From: Fontivivens sp964399735 | Lineage (GTDB): Bacteria; Zhuqueibacterota; Zhuqueibacteria; Residuimicrobiales; Krinioviventaceae | Assembly (NCBI GenBank): GCA_964399735.1 | Contig: CAYNSO010000014.1 | Coordinates: forward strand, 1-55,726 | Reading direction: 5' to 3' | DNA: 55,726 bases | Shown here: positions 1 to 8,490 of the stretch, piece after piece | Layout: the number at the start of each line of letters is the position of its first letter | Position numbering within the stretch: the stretch's first letter is position 1 | Made by a program: the position numbers and the translations under genes | Notes under the pieces: generated by a model | Told to the model about the DNA's origin: nothing | What the model saw: the letters and a program-made list of their open reading frames with translations, nothing else | Database searches by the model: none

Positions 1-13
1 CTGTCCTTTTTCA

Positions 14-42
14 TTGATTTTATCCTAAAAAACATGTATAGT
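14..42 (+). promoter_or_regulatory. Putative sigma-70-type promoter for trxB
   Basis: TTGATT (14-19) and TATAGT (37-42) are separated by exactly 17 bases, close to the bacterial -35/-10 consensus. They lie about 85 bases upstream of the trxB start. Called by eye; no start-site data. Confidence 0.4.
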
Positions 43-126
43 ATAACAAGCGATTCTTTTTGAATAAAACCGCGCCTTGTTTCATCTAATGATAGAAAAT
101 GTGCTACTGTTGAATTTCTGGAGGAA

Positions 127-1065
127 ATGATGAAGGATGTAATAATTATCGGCTCCGGCCCGGCCGGATTAACGGCTGCTATATATGCGGCGCGCGCCAA
201 TCTCAAACCGCTGGTACTGGCAGGTATGGAGCGCGGCGGGCAAATTACACTGACGGAAGACCTGGAAAATTTTCCGGGCTTTCCCGAAGGCATTGGCGGG
301 TTCGATATGTACCAGCTTTTGGAAAAACAGGCGATCAAGTTTGGAGCTGAAATTATATATGATGTTGTGACGAGCGTGGATTTAAAAGGGCAGGTTAAAA
401 AAGTTAAAACCGCCGACCAGGAATATGAAGCGAAAGCTGTTATCATCTCCACCGGGTCAACGCCAAAACGTCTGGGTGTGCCGGGAGAGAATAAATATAT
501 TGGTCACGGGGTATCATATTGCGCCACCTGCGATGGGTTCTTTTTCAGCGGTAAAAATGTAGTAGTGGTTGGCGGCGGCAACAGCGCCCTTGATGAAGGC
601 CTGTTCCTGACCCGTTATGCTGCCAAAGTAACCATCATTCACCGCCGCGACCGCCTGCGCGCCGATGCGATTTTACAAAAACGGGCTATGGAAAATGAAA
701 AGATAGAATTTATTTGGGATACCGTTGTTGAAGAAATCACCGGCGATGAAACGGTCAAGACCTTAAAGTTAAAGAACGTAAAAACCGGCGCACAAACAGA
801 TTTTCCGGTCGACGGCATATTCATTTTTATCGGCCATTTTCCGAATGTGGATTTGTTCAAAGACCAGGTAACGCTTGATGAATCGAATTACATCGTCACC
901 GATCGTTATACCAAAACCAATATCGCGGGAGTTTTTGCCTGCGGCGATGTGCAGGATCCGGTATATCGCCAGGCGATCACCTCCGCTGGAACCGGCTGCC
1001 AGTCCGCCATGGAAGCGGAGAAATATATTGCACACATGGAAGGCATGGCATATCCCGGCAAGTAA
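127..1065 (+). CDS. trxB: Thioredoxin-disulfide reductase
   Basis: Cytoplasmic FAD enzyme that uses NADPH to reduce thioredoxin. The 312-residue length is typical of low-molecular-weight TrxB. Visible motifs in order: the FAD dinucleotide-binding GSGPAG (about 9-14), the redox-active CATC (132-135), the NADPH-binding GGGNSA (149-154), the HRRDRLR stretch that marks NADPH rather than NADH preference, and the C-terminal FAD motif ACGDVQD followed by the conserved YRQAITSAGTGC segment. The start is supported by GGAGGAA just before two consecutive ATG codons; either may be used. A LiaF-like gene follows 22 bases downstream with its own Shine-Dalgarno, so the two are probably co-transcribed. Product call is secure. 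Confidence 0.97.
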   Translation: MMKDVIIIGSGPAGLTAAIYAARANLKPLVLAGMERGGQITLTEDLENFPGFPEGIGGFDMYQLLEKQAIKFGAEIIYDVVTSVDLKGQVKKVKTADQEYEAKAVIISTGSTPKRLGVPGENKYIGHGVSYCATCDGFFFSGKNVVVVGGGNSALDEGLFLTRYAAKVTIIHRRDRLRADAILQKRAMENEKIEFIWDTVVEEITGDETVKTLKLKNVKTGAQTDFPVDGIFIFIGHFPNVDLFKDQVTLDESNYIVTDRYTKTNIAGVFACGDVQDPVYRQAITSAGTGCQSAMEAEKYIAHMEGMAYPGK

Positions 1066-1087
1066 ATCATTAATTCTGGAGGAAGCA

Positions 1088-1705
1088 GTGAATTATCGGT
1101 CACATCGCCGTCGATCCCCGCTTGGGGGTATTGTATTGGTAATTATTGGTGTTTTGTTTTTGCTTGACAATTTTGACGTTTTGAGTTTTCATGATATTTT
1201 TTATCATTACTGGCCGGTAATTCTGATCCTGATCGGCTTGTTTTTAATCATAAAAAATATGCTCTATGAGCGGGACAAGGAACCGACTGTAGAGTCGGAA
1301 TACAAGTCTTCGGAAACCAGTTTTTTTACTGATGAATCGAGTGACTTTATTGAATCCAAAGTGTTTGGGGATATGCATGTTGACTTGAAAAGCAAAGATT
1401 TTAAAAAGGGCAGCATTCGCACTGTGTTTGGCGAAATTCATGTTAATGCCAAGGATGCAAAACCAGCGGCAGGCGAGAGTGTTCTATACGTTAATGCGGT
1501 GTTTGGGGAAATTCATGTTGATACGGCAGGGGATGTGCCGGTCAAGATTTCTGCCAGCAACCTGGCAGGCGACATACATATAAAAGGCGACAAACGGGAT
1601 GGAGTAAACCAGAGGTTGATGTATAAATCCGATAATTATGAGGCAGCTTCGGCCAGGCTGCATATCATTTGTAATGTTTCGTTCGGGGAAATACATGTTA
1701 ATTAA
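1088..1705 (+). CDS. LiaF-like membrane protein with His-containing toast-rack-type repeats
   Basis: A 205-residue inner-membrane protein. I chose the GTG at 1088 because TGGAGGAAGCA precedes it; the same frame is open further upstream but overlaps trxB. Two transmembrane helices (about 12-30 and 40-58) resemble the LiaI/LiaF transmembrane region. The C-terminal half is all beta and resembles the DUF2154/LiaF C-terminal domain that senses envelope stress in Firmicutes; function outside them is unclear. The soluble part carries a recurring unit: FGDMHVD, FGEIHVN, FGEIHVD, AGDIHIK, FGEIHVN. The His at the same place in each is unusual. No LiaRS-type regulator is adjacent. Confidence 0.7.
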   Translation: MNYRSHRRRSPLGGIVLVIIGVLFLLDNFDVLSFHDIFYHYWPVILILIGLFLIIKNMLYERDKEPTVESEYKSSETSFFTDESSDFIESKVFGDMHVDLKSKDFKKGSIRTVFGEIHVNAKDAKPAAGESVLYVNAVFGEIHVDTAGDVPVKISASNLAGDIHIKGDKRDGVNQRLMYKSDNYEAASARLHIICNVSFGEIHVN

Positions 1706-1756
1706 AACGCGTTATAAACGCCATAACGTTTGTTGATAGTAGTTTATGATTCAAAA

Positions 1757-1973
1757 AGGGACTATCAATAGCCTGAAAAAGTGAAACAGGTTACAAGTTT
1801 GAGTAAAAAGAATCATTTATATCATTACAAGGAGCAAAGCGACGAGGAACCTTTTGTGTTTAACTTGTTTGTAAAACTAGATTTCTCGCTTTGCTCGAAA
1901 TGAAAAGTTTGTTTTGTGCGCTGTAGCGGATATAATGACCTTTCTCAAATAGGGGCTTTTGATACAGCCCTGC
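1757..1973. repeat. MITE-like palindromic repeat, copy A1
   Basis: About 215 bases with degenerate terminal inverted repeats; the right end is GGGGCTTTTGATACAGCC. The interior holds an imperfect palindrome (GGAGCAAAGCGACGAGGAA near 1830 and GATTTCTCGCTTTGCTCG near 1880). It aligns along its length with the copy at 36485-36688. It encodes nothing and looks like a non-autonomous element. It fills most of the gap between the LiaF-like gene and the radical-SAM gene. Confidence 0.75.
1908..1936 (+). promoter_or_regulatory. Possible promoter inside repeat A1, upstream of the YhcC-like gene
   Basis: A perfect TATAAT (1931-1936) lies 17 bases after a weak -35 (TTTGTT, 1908-1913). It falls in a stretch of copy A1 that has no counterpart in copy A2, and about 65 bases upstream of the radical-SAM gene, whose upstream region is otherwise all repeat. 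No experimental support. Confidence 0.35.
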
Positions 1974-1999
1974 TTTTATAACAAAAAGACAGTTGCCGT

Positions 2000-2932
2000 T
2001 TGAAAAAAGCGAAATTTATGCAAGAGCGTTATTATAAATTCTCCCGCTATTTAAAAGAAAAGTATGGGGAAAAGGTCTGGAAAGTTCCGGTGGACGCCTG
2101 CTTTTCCTGTCCAAACAAAGATCCTTTAACCGGAAGCGGAGGCTGCATATTTTGCCGGAATGACAGCTTTTCGCACATGCAGTCCTTACACAATATTCCA
2201 TTAGCGGAACAGATACAAACGGGAATAGACTTTGCCCGGCAACGACAGGGAATCAACAAATACCTGGTTTATTTCCAATCGTCCACCAATACCTTTGCCC
2301 CTGTGGAGGTATTGAGGAATTATTTTTATGCAGCGTTGAATTTTTCCGGTGTGGTTGGGCTGGCTATTGCCACCCGGCCGGACTGTCTGCCGCCGGAGGT
2401 GTTGGCGCTTATTGAGGAGTTAACCGCTAAAACCGATGTGTGGATAGAACTGGGTTTACAAAGCAGTCATAATTCCACCTTACAAAAAATCAACCGGGGG
2501 CATACTTTTACAGATTATCTTGATGCGGTTGAAAAATTGAAACAATTACCTGTGCGCATCTGCACCCATATTATGATCGGGCTGCCGGGCGAAGATCGCT
2601 CGCATGTCATAGCCACTGCCGATGAAATTGCCGCTACCGGTACGCATGAAGTAAAAATTCATCCTTTGCTGGTACTAAAAGAAACGGCCCTTGAAAAGAT
2701 GTATGAAAATAATGAAATTAAAGAACTGGAATTGTCGGAATATGTTGAGCGGGTTTGCGATTTTCTTGAACATGTTCCCGCCACAATGGTCATTCAGCGA
2801 TTGACGGCAGAATCTCCCCGGGAAATGTTGATTGCGCCGCAATGGGCAGAGAATAAACAAATTGTTATACAGACAATTGAAGCCGGTTTGGCAAAGGCAA
2901 ATACCTTCCAGGGCAGACACTGCTGCGTGTAA
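2000..2932 (+). CDS. TIGR01212-family radical SAM protein (YhcC-like)
   Basis: About 305-310 residues. Near the N-terminus CFSCPNKD is followed by GGCIFC, giving the spaced cysteines typical of the YhcC/TIGR01212 radical-SAM family, which bind a 4Fe-4S cluster that cleaves S-adenosylmethionine. The conserved family segments LVYFQSSTNTFAP, GLAIATRPDCLP, ELGLQSSH and HIMIGLPGED are all present. The substrate is not known with confidence for the family. The start is uncertain: the TTG at 2000 and the ATG at 2018 are in frame and neither has a clear Shine-Dalgarno. The gene stands alone directly after repeat A1 and converges with the amidase gene. Confidence 0.88.
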   Translation: MKKAKFMQERYYKFSRYLKEKYGEKVWKVPVDACFSCPNKDPLTGSGGCIFCRNDSFSHMQSLHNIPLAEQIQTGIDFARQRQGINKYLVYFQSSTNTFAPVEVLRNYFYAALNFSGVVGLAIATRPDCLPPEVLALIEELTAKTDVWIELGLQSSHNSTLQKINRGHTFTDYLDAVEKLKQLPVRICTHIMIGLPGEDRSHVIATADEIAATGTHEVKIHPLLVLKETALEKMYENNEIKELELSEYVERVCDFLEHVPATMVIQRLTAESPREMLIAPQWAENKQIVIQTIEAGLAKANTFQGRHCCV

Positions 2933-2958
2933 AATTATGAACAGTTATTGATAATGAA

Positions 2959-4455
2959 TCATTGATTAAAAGATTCGTAGCGTTCTTTAAATTTAACAAT
3001 TCCTTCAACAACTGCCAGGGCAATATCGCGCTGGTAACTTTTACTTTTTAATTTTTGTTCATCCTGGAGGTTGGAAAGAAAAGCTGTTTCCAGTAAAATG
3101 CTGGGCATGGAAGCGCCATACAATACCTGGAATCCGGCCTGTTTTACACCCTGGCTAAAGGAATTACATTTTCTGCGAATTTCTTCATCAATAATAGCCC
3201 CCAGATCTTCACTCTCTTTGGCAAAAGAGTTTTGTGCGTTTGCCGCCAGAATAAATGATGCTTCTGTAAGGTCAATATAATCATCGGGATCATCTTCAAG
3301 CCTGATTACCGAGTTTTCAAACCGTGCGGCATCACGGGCAAGATCTGTTTTTGCCGGGCCCAGAATATAAACGGTATGGCCATGGATTCTTGAGACCGGA
3401 TTCGAGTCTGTATGAATGCTGATGAACAGCTTGCCCATATTGCTGTTGGCAAATTTGGTACGTTCTTTTAGAGGAATGAAACTATCTACCTCGCGGGTCA
3501 TAAGAACTTTAACATTTAACTTTTTTAAAAGCTCAGTTTTGATTTCTTTGGCAATAGCCAGGGTAATTTTTTTTTCAAAAGTATTGGATTTACCGATTGC
3601 TCCCGGATCCCTGCCTCCATGTCCGGGATCAATAATAATGGTATCAATTTTCCATTTTTCCCGTTCTTTTTCCAGGTCCGCCAAAATTCCCTGGGAAATG
3701 TTTTGTTTGGTACGCAGTGTAACAATTACTTCATTGGCGGATTTGATATAGGTATTTTTTTCAGTAATCGTAGCAGTTACCCGGAATGACAGACGCGCTG
3801 TTTCATTGGAAAGCTGGAAAGGAACAATTTTTTTGATATTTTTAATATCCGGATTAACCGGGAATGTTTGAAAAGTATCAATCAGTCCGCCAAAAAAATC
3901 GACATAGAACCAGCCGTTGCTTTCGCTGGTAAAAATATTTGCCAGCGGAAATTCTTTGGAAGTAGAAATTCTCAGCAAAAAGCCGTTTTCCATTTCTTCA
4001 ACAACAACGTTTTTTATGTTTGTCAGATTGGAAGTGATGAGGATAGTATTGGTCGCCTGGTTATACTGTATATCCAGGCCGGCATAAACAGCCAACAGGG
4101 CAATAAAATAACGAGTTGGAACCAGGTAATCATTATTTTTATAGAGAGAATAAACCGGCATTTGCAGTATTGTATCGTTAAAAATTACAAAAGGGCTGAT
4201 TGCCATAATTGTAATAGACTTTCCGGGCATTGTATACTGCAATTGTTTGGTAACCGGGTTGGGCTGGCAGGAAATATCAAAAAGCCCGGCCAGCTTGACG
4301 GCGGAAATATATTGTATGCCGTCAATATCAACACATTCAAGCGCGCCAATCGTTCGACGCTGGGTGTTGTCGTAAATTGAAATATTTCGGGCAATTACGG
4401 CAGCCGTATGCTGGGAAAAAATTAATAATAGCAGTAAAAACAGGCGTCTTTTCAT
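2959..4455 (-). CDS. N-acetylmuramoyl-L-alanine amidase (Amidase_3) with N-terminal wall-binding region
   Basis: Periplasmic zinc amidase that cleaves the bond between N-acetylmuramic acid and L-alanine in peptidoglycan. A signal peptide (1-22) is followed by a copper-amine-oxidase-N-like/AMIN-like beta region (about 25-250) and the catalytic Amidase_3 domain (about 270-490). Zinc-site motifs are visible: IIIDPGHGG (His279), Glu294 in FEKKITL, and ISIHTDS; the catalytic LLETAFLSN lies near the C-terminus. The 498-residue length fits AmiC-like proteins of FCB bacteria. It is the last gene of an apparent operon: the rhomboid ends 25 bases upstream. No strong Shine-Dalgarno was seen. Confidence 0.92.
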   Translation of the reverse strand: MKRRLFLLLLLIFSQHTAAVIARNISIYDNTQRRTIGALECVDIDGIQYISAVKLAGLFDISCQPNPVTKQLQYTMPGKSITIMAISPFVIFNDTILQMPVYSLYKNNDYLVPTRYFIALLAVYAGLDIQYNQATNTILITSNLTNIKNVVVEEMENGFLLRISTSKEFPLANIFTSESNGWFYVDFFGGLIDTFQTFPVNPDIKNIKKIVPFQLSNETARLSFRVTATITEKNTYIKSANEVIVTLRTKQNISQGILADLEKEREKWKIDTIIIDPGHGGRDPGAIGKSNTFEKKITLAIAKEIKTELLKKLNVKVLMTREVDSFIPLKERTKFANSNMGKLFISIHTDSNPVSRIHGHTVYILGPAKTDLARDAARFENSVIRLEDDPDDYIDLTEASFILAANAQNSFAKESEDLGAIIDEEIRRKCNSFSQGVKQAGFQVLYGASMPSILLETAFLSNLQDEQKLKSKSYQRDIALAVVEGIVKFKERYESFNQ

Positions 4456-4480
4456 GACAATCCGTAATACCCCATAAAGC

Positions 4481-5335
4481 TTACCAAATTTTATCTTCCT
4501 TTGACAGGAACTCGCTGGCTTTTTTAAGATTATGTTTTTCTTGCTCGGTTATTCCATCATAGCCGACTTGATTAATACGATCCAGAATTCGGTCTACTTC
4601 ATCGCGCATTTCTCGAATGTCTTGATGGCGTTTTTTTTGCGCTATCATCAGGCGTTCATGCTGTCTTTCTTTCCAGGCGCGAATAATTTTTCCTAACCAG
4701 ACGTTACCGCGCAGCACGAGGAACCCAACTGCCGCACCGCCGAGATGTGCAAAGTGAGCGACCCGGTCTCCTGAACCGAATATGCCAACAATGCCGGAAA
4801 AGAGGGAAATGCCTATAAACAAGGCAACCAGGTGTTTGGCTTTAAGGCTGACCGGCAGAACAAAGAATAATAACAGGGTGATAATGCGATTTGGAAAAAG
4901 CAAGGCAAAAGCGACCATGACGCCATATAAAGCGCCTGATGCGCCGATAACCGGTGTTTGCGAATTCCAGTAAAGCAGGGTGTATATTATTCCAGCGCCA
5001 ATGCCGGTTATGAAATAATAGCGCAGGAACTTTTTTGTTCCCATCCATCTTTCTACGTCACAACCAAAAACCCACAATGTAAACATGTTGAAAAAGATAT
5101 GAAAAATACTTGTTTCACTGTGCAGGAATAGATAGGTACCCAGTTCCCATATTTTGAAATGATGCGTAATATCTGCGGGAATCAGCCCCAGAAAAGAACC
5201 GATGGAGCGTTGCGTTTGTAAAAAGAACAGCATCTGTAAAAAATAAATGGCAACATTGACAATAATAATATATTTGACGGCGGGTGTCAGGCCGCCGCCA
5301 AATCCAATACGTACTCGTTGATTGTTAAAATTCAT
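4481..5335 (-). CDS. Rhomboid-family intramembrane serine protease
   Basis: Polytopic inner-membrane protease of 284 residues that cuts transmembrane substrates. The catalytic serine lies in GASGALYG (Ser133) and the catalytic histidine in HFAHLGG (His197); the conserved FHIFFNMFTLW segment precedes them. About six hydrophobic segments are visible. The cytosolic C-terminal tail (YDGITEQEKHNLKKASEFL) resembles the DUF6576-type extension common on rhomboids of FCB bacteria. The start follows the upstream barrel gene after 4 bases, so translation is probably coupled. Substrates are unknown. Confidence 0.93.
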   Translation of the reverse strand: MNFNNQRVRIGFGGGLTPAVKYIIIVNVAIYFLQMLFFLQTQRSIGSFLGLIPADITHHFKIWELGTYLFLHSETSIFHIFFNMFTLWVFGCDVERWMGTKKFLRYYFITGIGAGIIYTLLYWNSQTPVIGASGALYGVMVAFALLFPNRIITLLLFFVLPVSLKAKHLVALFIGISLFSGIVGIFGSGDRVAHFAHLGGAAVGFLVLRGNVWLGKIIRAWKERQHERLMIAQKKRHQDIREMRDEVDRILDRINQVGYDGITEQEKHNLKKASEFLSKEDKIW

Positions 5336-5339
5336 CCTC

Positions 5340-5975
5340 TCATAATTCCATGTTTACCCCAACTCTGATGCCTAACCCGGACACATCAACGCGTTCTGTA
5401 ACCGGCAGACCTTTGGAGCTGTTTTCAACTTTGCGGCTTGTTTCGCAGTTGCTATAGCCAATATCCGCAGTTAATGTAGAGCGCGGGCCGAGATTGTAAT
5501 AAAAACCGGCGGCAACCTGCCAGCCAAAGCCGCCGAAACGCTGGGATTGATCTTTATTCAGTTCATAGTTTTCTTCTTTGCTGAATAACAGGGTGTAACC
5601 CAAACCGCCTCTGACAAAATAACCGTAATAAGGGGCGGTGGGAATTTTTACATTAACCAGCAGATTAAGCGGCAACAGGGTTCTGGTATAATCAACACTG
5701 GTTTCATAAGTGGTTTTGCTCATGCCATCGGTTTCTTCACTGGCAACCTTGCTGGTTTCCGAGTAGGATTTATGAAAAATATCCGCACCCAGACCTACAT
5801 TCACAGCGTCGTCGACAACCATGCCAAACATAAAACCGAAAAACATGCCGCCTTTTAAATCAGTTGGGTTGAGATAACCGGCGCTAACGTTAAAAGCATT
5901 CCCTCTTTGTGCAAAGCCGGAAGAGGCAATCATAATTGTCAGTAGTATAACCGAAAACACTAGTGTGCGTTTCAT
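5340..5975 (-). CDS. Outer-membrane beta-barrel protein
   Basis: A 211-residue protein with a signal peptide (about 1-22, ending SSGFAQ) and alternating beta strands typical of OmpA/OmpW-like small barrels: FNVSAGYLNPTD, GYFVRGGLGYTLLF, GWQVAAGFYYNLG and a C-terminal strand ending in VGVNMEL. The specific family cannot be named from sequence alone. AAGGAGAAGTTCC precedes the ATG, and a promoter-like TTGCTT-N17-TATAAT lies upstream. It is the first gene of the barrel/rhomboid/amidase operon, so all three products act in the envelope. Confidence 0.75.
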   Translation of the reverse strand: MKRTLVFSVILLTIMIASSGFAQRGNAFNVSAGYLNPTDLKGGMFFGFMFGMVVDDAVNVGLGADIFHKSYSETSKVASEETDGMSKTTYETSVDYTRTLLPLNLLVNVKIPTAPYYGYFVRGGLGYTLLFSKEENYELNKDQSQRFGGFGWQVAAGFYYNLGPRSTLTADIGYSNCETSRKVENSSKGLPVTERVDVSGLGIRVGVNMEL

Positions 5976-6005
5976 GGAACTTCTCCTTCATTTGATAAAT
6001 AGTTA

Positions 6006-6034
6006 ATTATAGAAAATGATGATGTGAAAAGCAA
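6006..6034 (-). promoter_or_regulatory. Sigma-70-type promoter for the barrel/rhomboid/amidase operon
   Basis: On the minus strand, TTGCTT and a perfect TATAAT are separated by 17 bases, ending about 30 bases before the barrel-protein ATG. It is the only clear promoter in the 276-base gap between nadB and this operon. Confidence 0.55.
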
Positions 6035-6251
6035 GAAAAACATTTCAAAAAAATATACGTTAAAGGTTCAGGATAAAGTTTGATACAAGTCACAGATGAT
6101 CTGTTTTAATCTGCTGTTTTTTAAAATCAGCTGCGTTTTCGGTTATCTTGCTGTCCACCAGCGGTATTAAGCTGCGCATTACCGCAATTTTGTTTCGGGT
6201 AATGCGTTGCGCTTTTTTTATAGAATTTTTGAGCTATGGACTGAAAAATAA

Positions 6252-7853
6252 TTATTGCTGAACGATTGTATTTTTCATAAAGTTTTCATCATCCTTTTTG
6301 GGATAATCGGTTGTATAATGTAAACCGCGGCTTTCTTTGCGCAGCAAGGCGGATTGTATTATTAACTGCGCAACAGTAGCCAGGTTCCGTAATTCCACCA
6401 AGCTATCGGTAACTTTGGTGCGGCGGTAAAAATTTTCTACCTCCTGGCGGATTAGCCTGATACGGCTTAAGGCCCGTTCCAGCCGCAGGTTGGAACGTAC
6501 AATGCCGACATAGTCCCACATCAGGTTTTTGATTTCCATTTTATCATGTGAAATGAGCACCCATTCTTCGCTGTTAAAGGTGCCGGCGTCATCCCAATGT
6601 GGAACGCGGGGGAATTTTTCGTTTTTGGATTTTATGAATTCAATAGCCGATTTGCCGGCGCGGTCTGCAAAAACCAGCGCTTCGAGCAGCGAATTGGAAG
6701 CCAGCCGATTAGCGCCATGCACGCCGGTACAGGTTACTTCACCGCAGGCAAACAGGCCTGATATGGAAGTGCGGGCATTGAGATCGGTAATCACCCCTCC
6801 GCAGGAATAATGGGCTGCCGGAACTACGGGGATAGGCTCTTTGGTAATGTCGATTTTATAGGTTTTACATTTTTCATAGATCTGCGGGAAATGATTGCGG
6901 ATTTCATCGGCGTCTTTATGGGTAATATCCAGGTAAACACAAGGGGTGCCCAGTTTTTTCATTTCGTTATCAATCGCCCTGGCAACAATATCACGGGGAG
7001 CCAGAGATGCCATGGGGTGATATTTTTGCATAAATTCCTTGCCGTCTTTGTGCACCAGGTGGCCGCCGAAACCCCGTACTGCTTCGGAAATGAGGAAAGA
7101 ACTGGCTTCGGGGTGAAACAAGGTCGTCGGGTGGAACTGCATAAATTCCATATTCGCAATAGGCGCGCCGGCACGGTAACACATGGCAACACCGTCGCCG
7201 GTGGCAATTTGCGGATTGGAAGTGTGTAAATACACCTGACCGCAGCCGCCGGTTGCCAAAACTGTCGCTTTGGCGATAAACCTGCGGACCAGGTCATTTT
7301 TCGAGTCCAACACATACGCACCCCAGCAATGCAGAGAAGAGTCACGCCCGGCGCCGGGAGTAAATATATGATGTTCAGTAATCAGGTCGATAGCCGCGTG
7401 ATTTTCATAGATAGTGATGTTTTTTTCATCTTTGACCTGGTTCAGCAGGTTCAGTTCCACATCCTTGCCGGTATGATCCCGGACATGTACGATGCGATGG
7501 AACTGATGACCGCCTTCGCGGCCCAGATCGTACTTGCCGTTTTTGTTCAAGGTAAAGGGAACACCCAGGTTAAATAATTCGTCAATATGCCTCGGACCTT
7601 CTTCAACAACCAGTTTTACTGCTTCGATTTTGCACAGGCCGGCGCTGGCGTCAAGAGTGTCTTTGATGTGTTGATCAAAAGAATCCTGGGGGTCAAAAAC
7701 CGAAGCAATGCCACCCTGGGCATAATTGGTATTCGATTCGGCTTTGTGTTTTTTTGTGACGATGGCTACTGTACCCTGGCGTGCTAATTTAAGCGCACAG
7801 TATAATCCGCCTATGCCACTGCCAATGATCAGAAAATCTGTTTTTACAGACAT
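6252..7853 (-). CDS. nadB: L-aspartate oxidase
   Basis: FAD enzyme that oxidises L-aspartate to iminoaspartate, the first step of de novo NAD synthesis. The start at MSVKTDFL (7853) is preferred to an in-frame ATG 12 codons upstream because GGTGG lies just before it and the N-terminal FAD strand begins at once. Motifs: GSGIGGLYCALK, SNTNYAQGGIA, the substrate-region GREGGHQFHRIVH, HYSCGGVITDLNART and the C-terminal FAD motif ACGEVTCTGVHGANRLASNS. The 533-residue length is normal. nadA and nadC are not in the window, and the gene appears monocistronic. Confidence 0.95.
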   Translation of the reverse strand: MSVKTDFLIIGSGIGGLYCALKLARQGTVAIVTKKHKAESNTNYAQGGIASVFDPQDSFDQHIKDTLDASAGLCKIEAVKLVVEEGPRHIDELFNLGVPFTLNKNGKYDLGREGGHQFHRIVHVRDHTGKDVELNLLNQVKDEKNITIYENHAAIDLITEHHIFTPGAGRDSSLHCWGAYVLDSKNDLVRRFIAKATVLATGGCGQVYLHTSNPQIATGDGVAMCYRAGAPIANMEFMQFHPTTLFHPEASSFLISEAVRGFGGHLVHKDGKEFMQKYHPMASLAPRDIVARAIDNEMKKLGTPCVYLDITHKDADEIRNHFPQIYEKCKTYKIDITKEPIPVVPAAHYSCGGVITDLNARTSISGLFACGEVTCTGVHGANRLASNSLLEALVFADRAGKSAIEFIKSKNEKFPRVPHWDDAGTFNSEEWVLISHDKMEIKNLMWDYVGIVRSNLRLERALSRIRLIRQEVENFYRRTKVTDSLVELRNLATVAQLIIQSALLRKESRGLHYTTDYPKKDDENFMKNTIVQQ

Positions 7854-7889
7854 AATGCCACCATAAATTTGACCATTACTTTTTCTCAA

Positions 7890-7918
7890 AACTTACATGA
7901 TTAAAAGTTTAAAGTCAA
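7890..7918 (-). promoter_or_regulatory. Putative promoter for nadB
   Basis: On the minus strand TTGACT and TAAGTT are spaced by 17 bases, about 37 bases upstream of the nadB start. The -35 is strong and the -10 weak. Confidence 0.4.
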
Positions 7919-7997
7919 TATTTTACTGCATAGTACAATAGCGGCAGACAATTTTTTGCAGCATTGTTGTCAATCGGTTATATTTGTTTTTGGCAGC

Positions 7998-8024
7998 AAA
8001 AAAAAAGCTGCCAGAGAAGCAGCT
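7998..8024 (-). terminator. Rho-independent terminator after the receiver-like gene
   Basis: On the minus strand a perfect 6-bp stem (AGCTGC/GCAGCT) with a 7-base loop runs directly into nine T residues, 25 bases after the receiver-like stop codon. Confidence 0.85.
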
Positions 8025-8048
8025 TGAAATTTATCATGGAGAAAGAAA

Positions 8049-8411
8049 TCAGGATCGCCCTGCTTCGATTGTTTCGAATAATTCCCGGTTTTTAATGGGC
8101 TTGGAAATAACCCTGGTTATGCCATGTTGAGAGTATTGTTTTTTTATCTGTTTATCCACCTGGTCGCATATACCGATAACCCGCGTTTGTGGATGTTTTT
8201 GTAATATTTTTTCTACTGTGCGCAGCTCTTTACCGGCATCGCTGTTTTTTGCGTTGTTTAATTCCAAAAGTGTTATGTCGGTAGACTCGGCATCCAGCAG
8301 GCGCATTAAATCATTGTCATCAAACGCCACTTCGACGTTATAATGATTGCTCAAGGCGAGATACATTTGCATGCCTGATCGTAACTCCCCGTTCAGGATG
8401 ACAATTTTCAT
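8049..8411 (-). CDS. Degenerate receiver-domain protein (pseudo-receiver)
   Basis: A single CheY-like alpha/beta domain of 120 residues with no output domain. The fold pattern is visible (MKIVIL strand, DITLLEL strand 3, RVIGIC strand 4, VISKP strand 5) and the conserved Lys104 is kept. The phosphorylation site is not: the aspartate that should end strand 3 is Glu50, and the acidic pair after strand 1 is Asn7-Gly8. It therefore probably is not phosphorylated normally and may be locked or act as a binding module. The start is the ATG at 8411; an in-frame GTG three codons upstream is possible. A strong terminator follows, and no kinase is adjacent. Confidence 0.65.
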   Translation of the reverse strand: MKIVILNGELRSGMQMYLALSNHYNVEVAFDDNDLMRLLDAESTDITLLELNNAKNSDAGKELRTVEKILQKHPQTRVIGICDQVDKQIKKQYSQHGITRVISKPIKNRELFETIEAGRS

Positions 8412-8490
8412 AGAGTTCACTTTGATCGTTGTTAATGTTTAATAATTACGAATAAAGTAGCGGCAAACAAATCAAAGTGCGTAAGGATAT

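Noticed and set aside
6175..6218. Hairpin CGCATTACC/GGTAATGCG with T-run as a terminator
   Set aside because: The T-run is on the + strand, but no + gene ends here; the neighbouring genes are on the minus strand, where no T-run follows.
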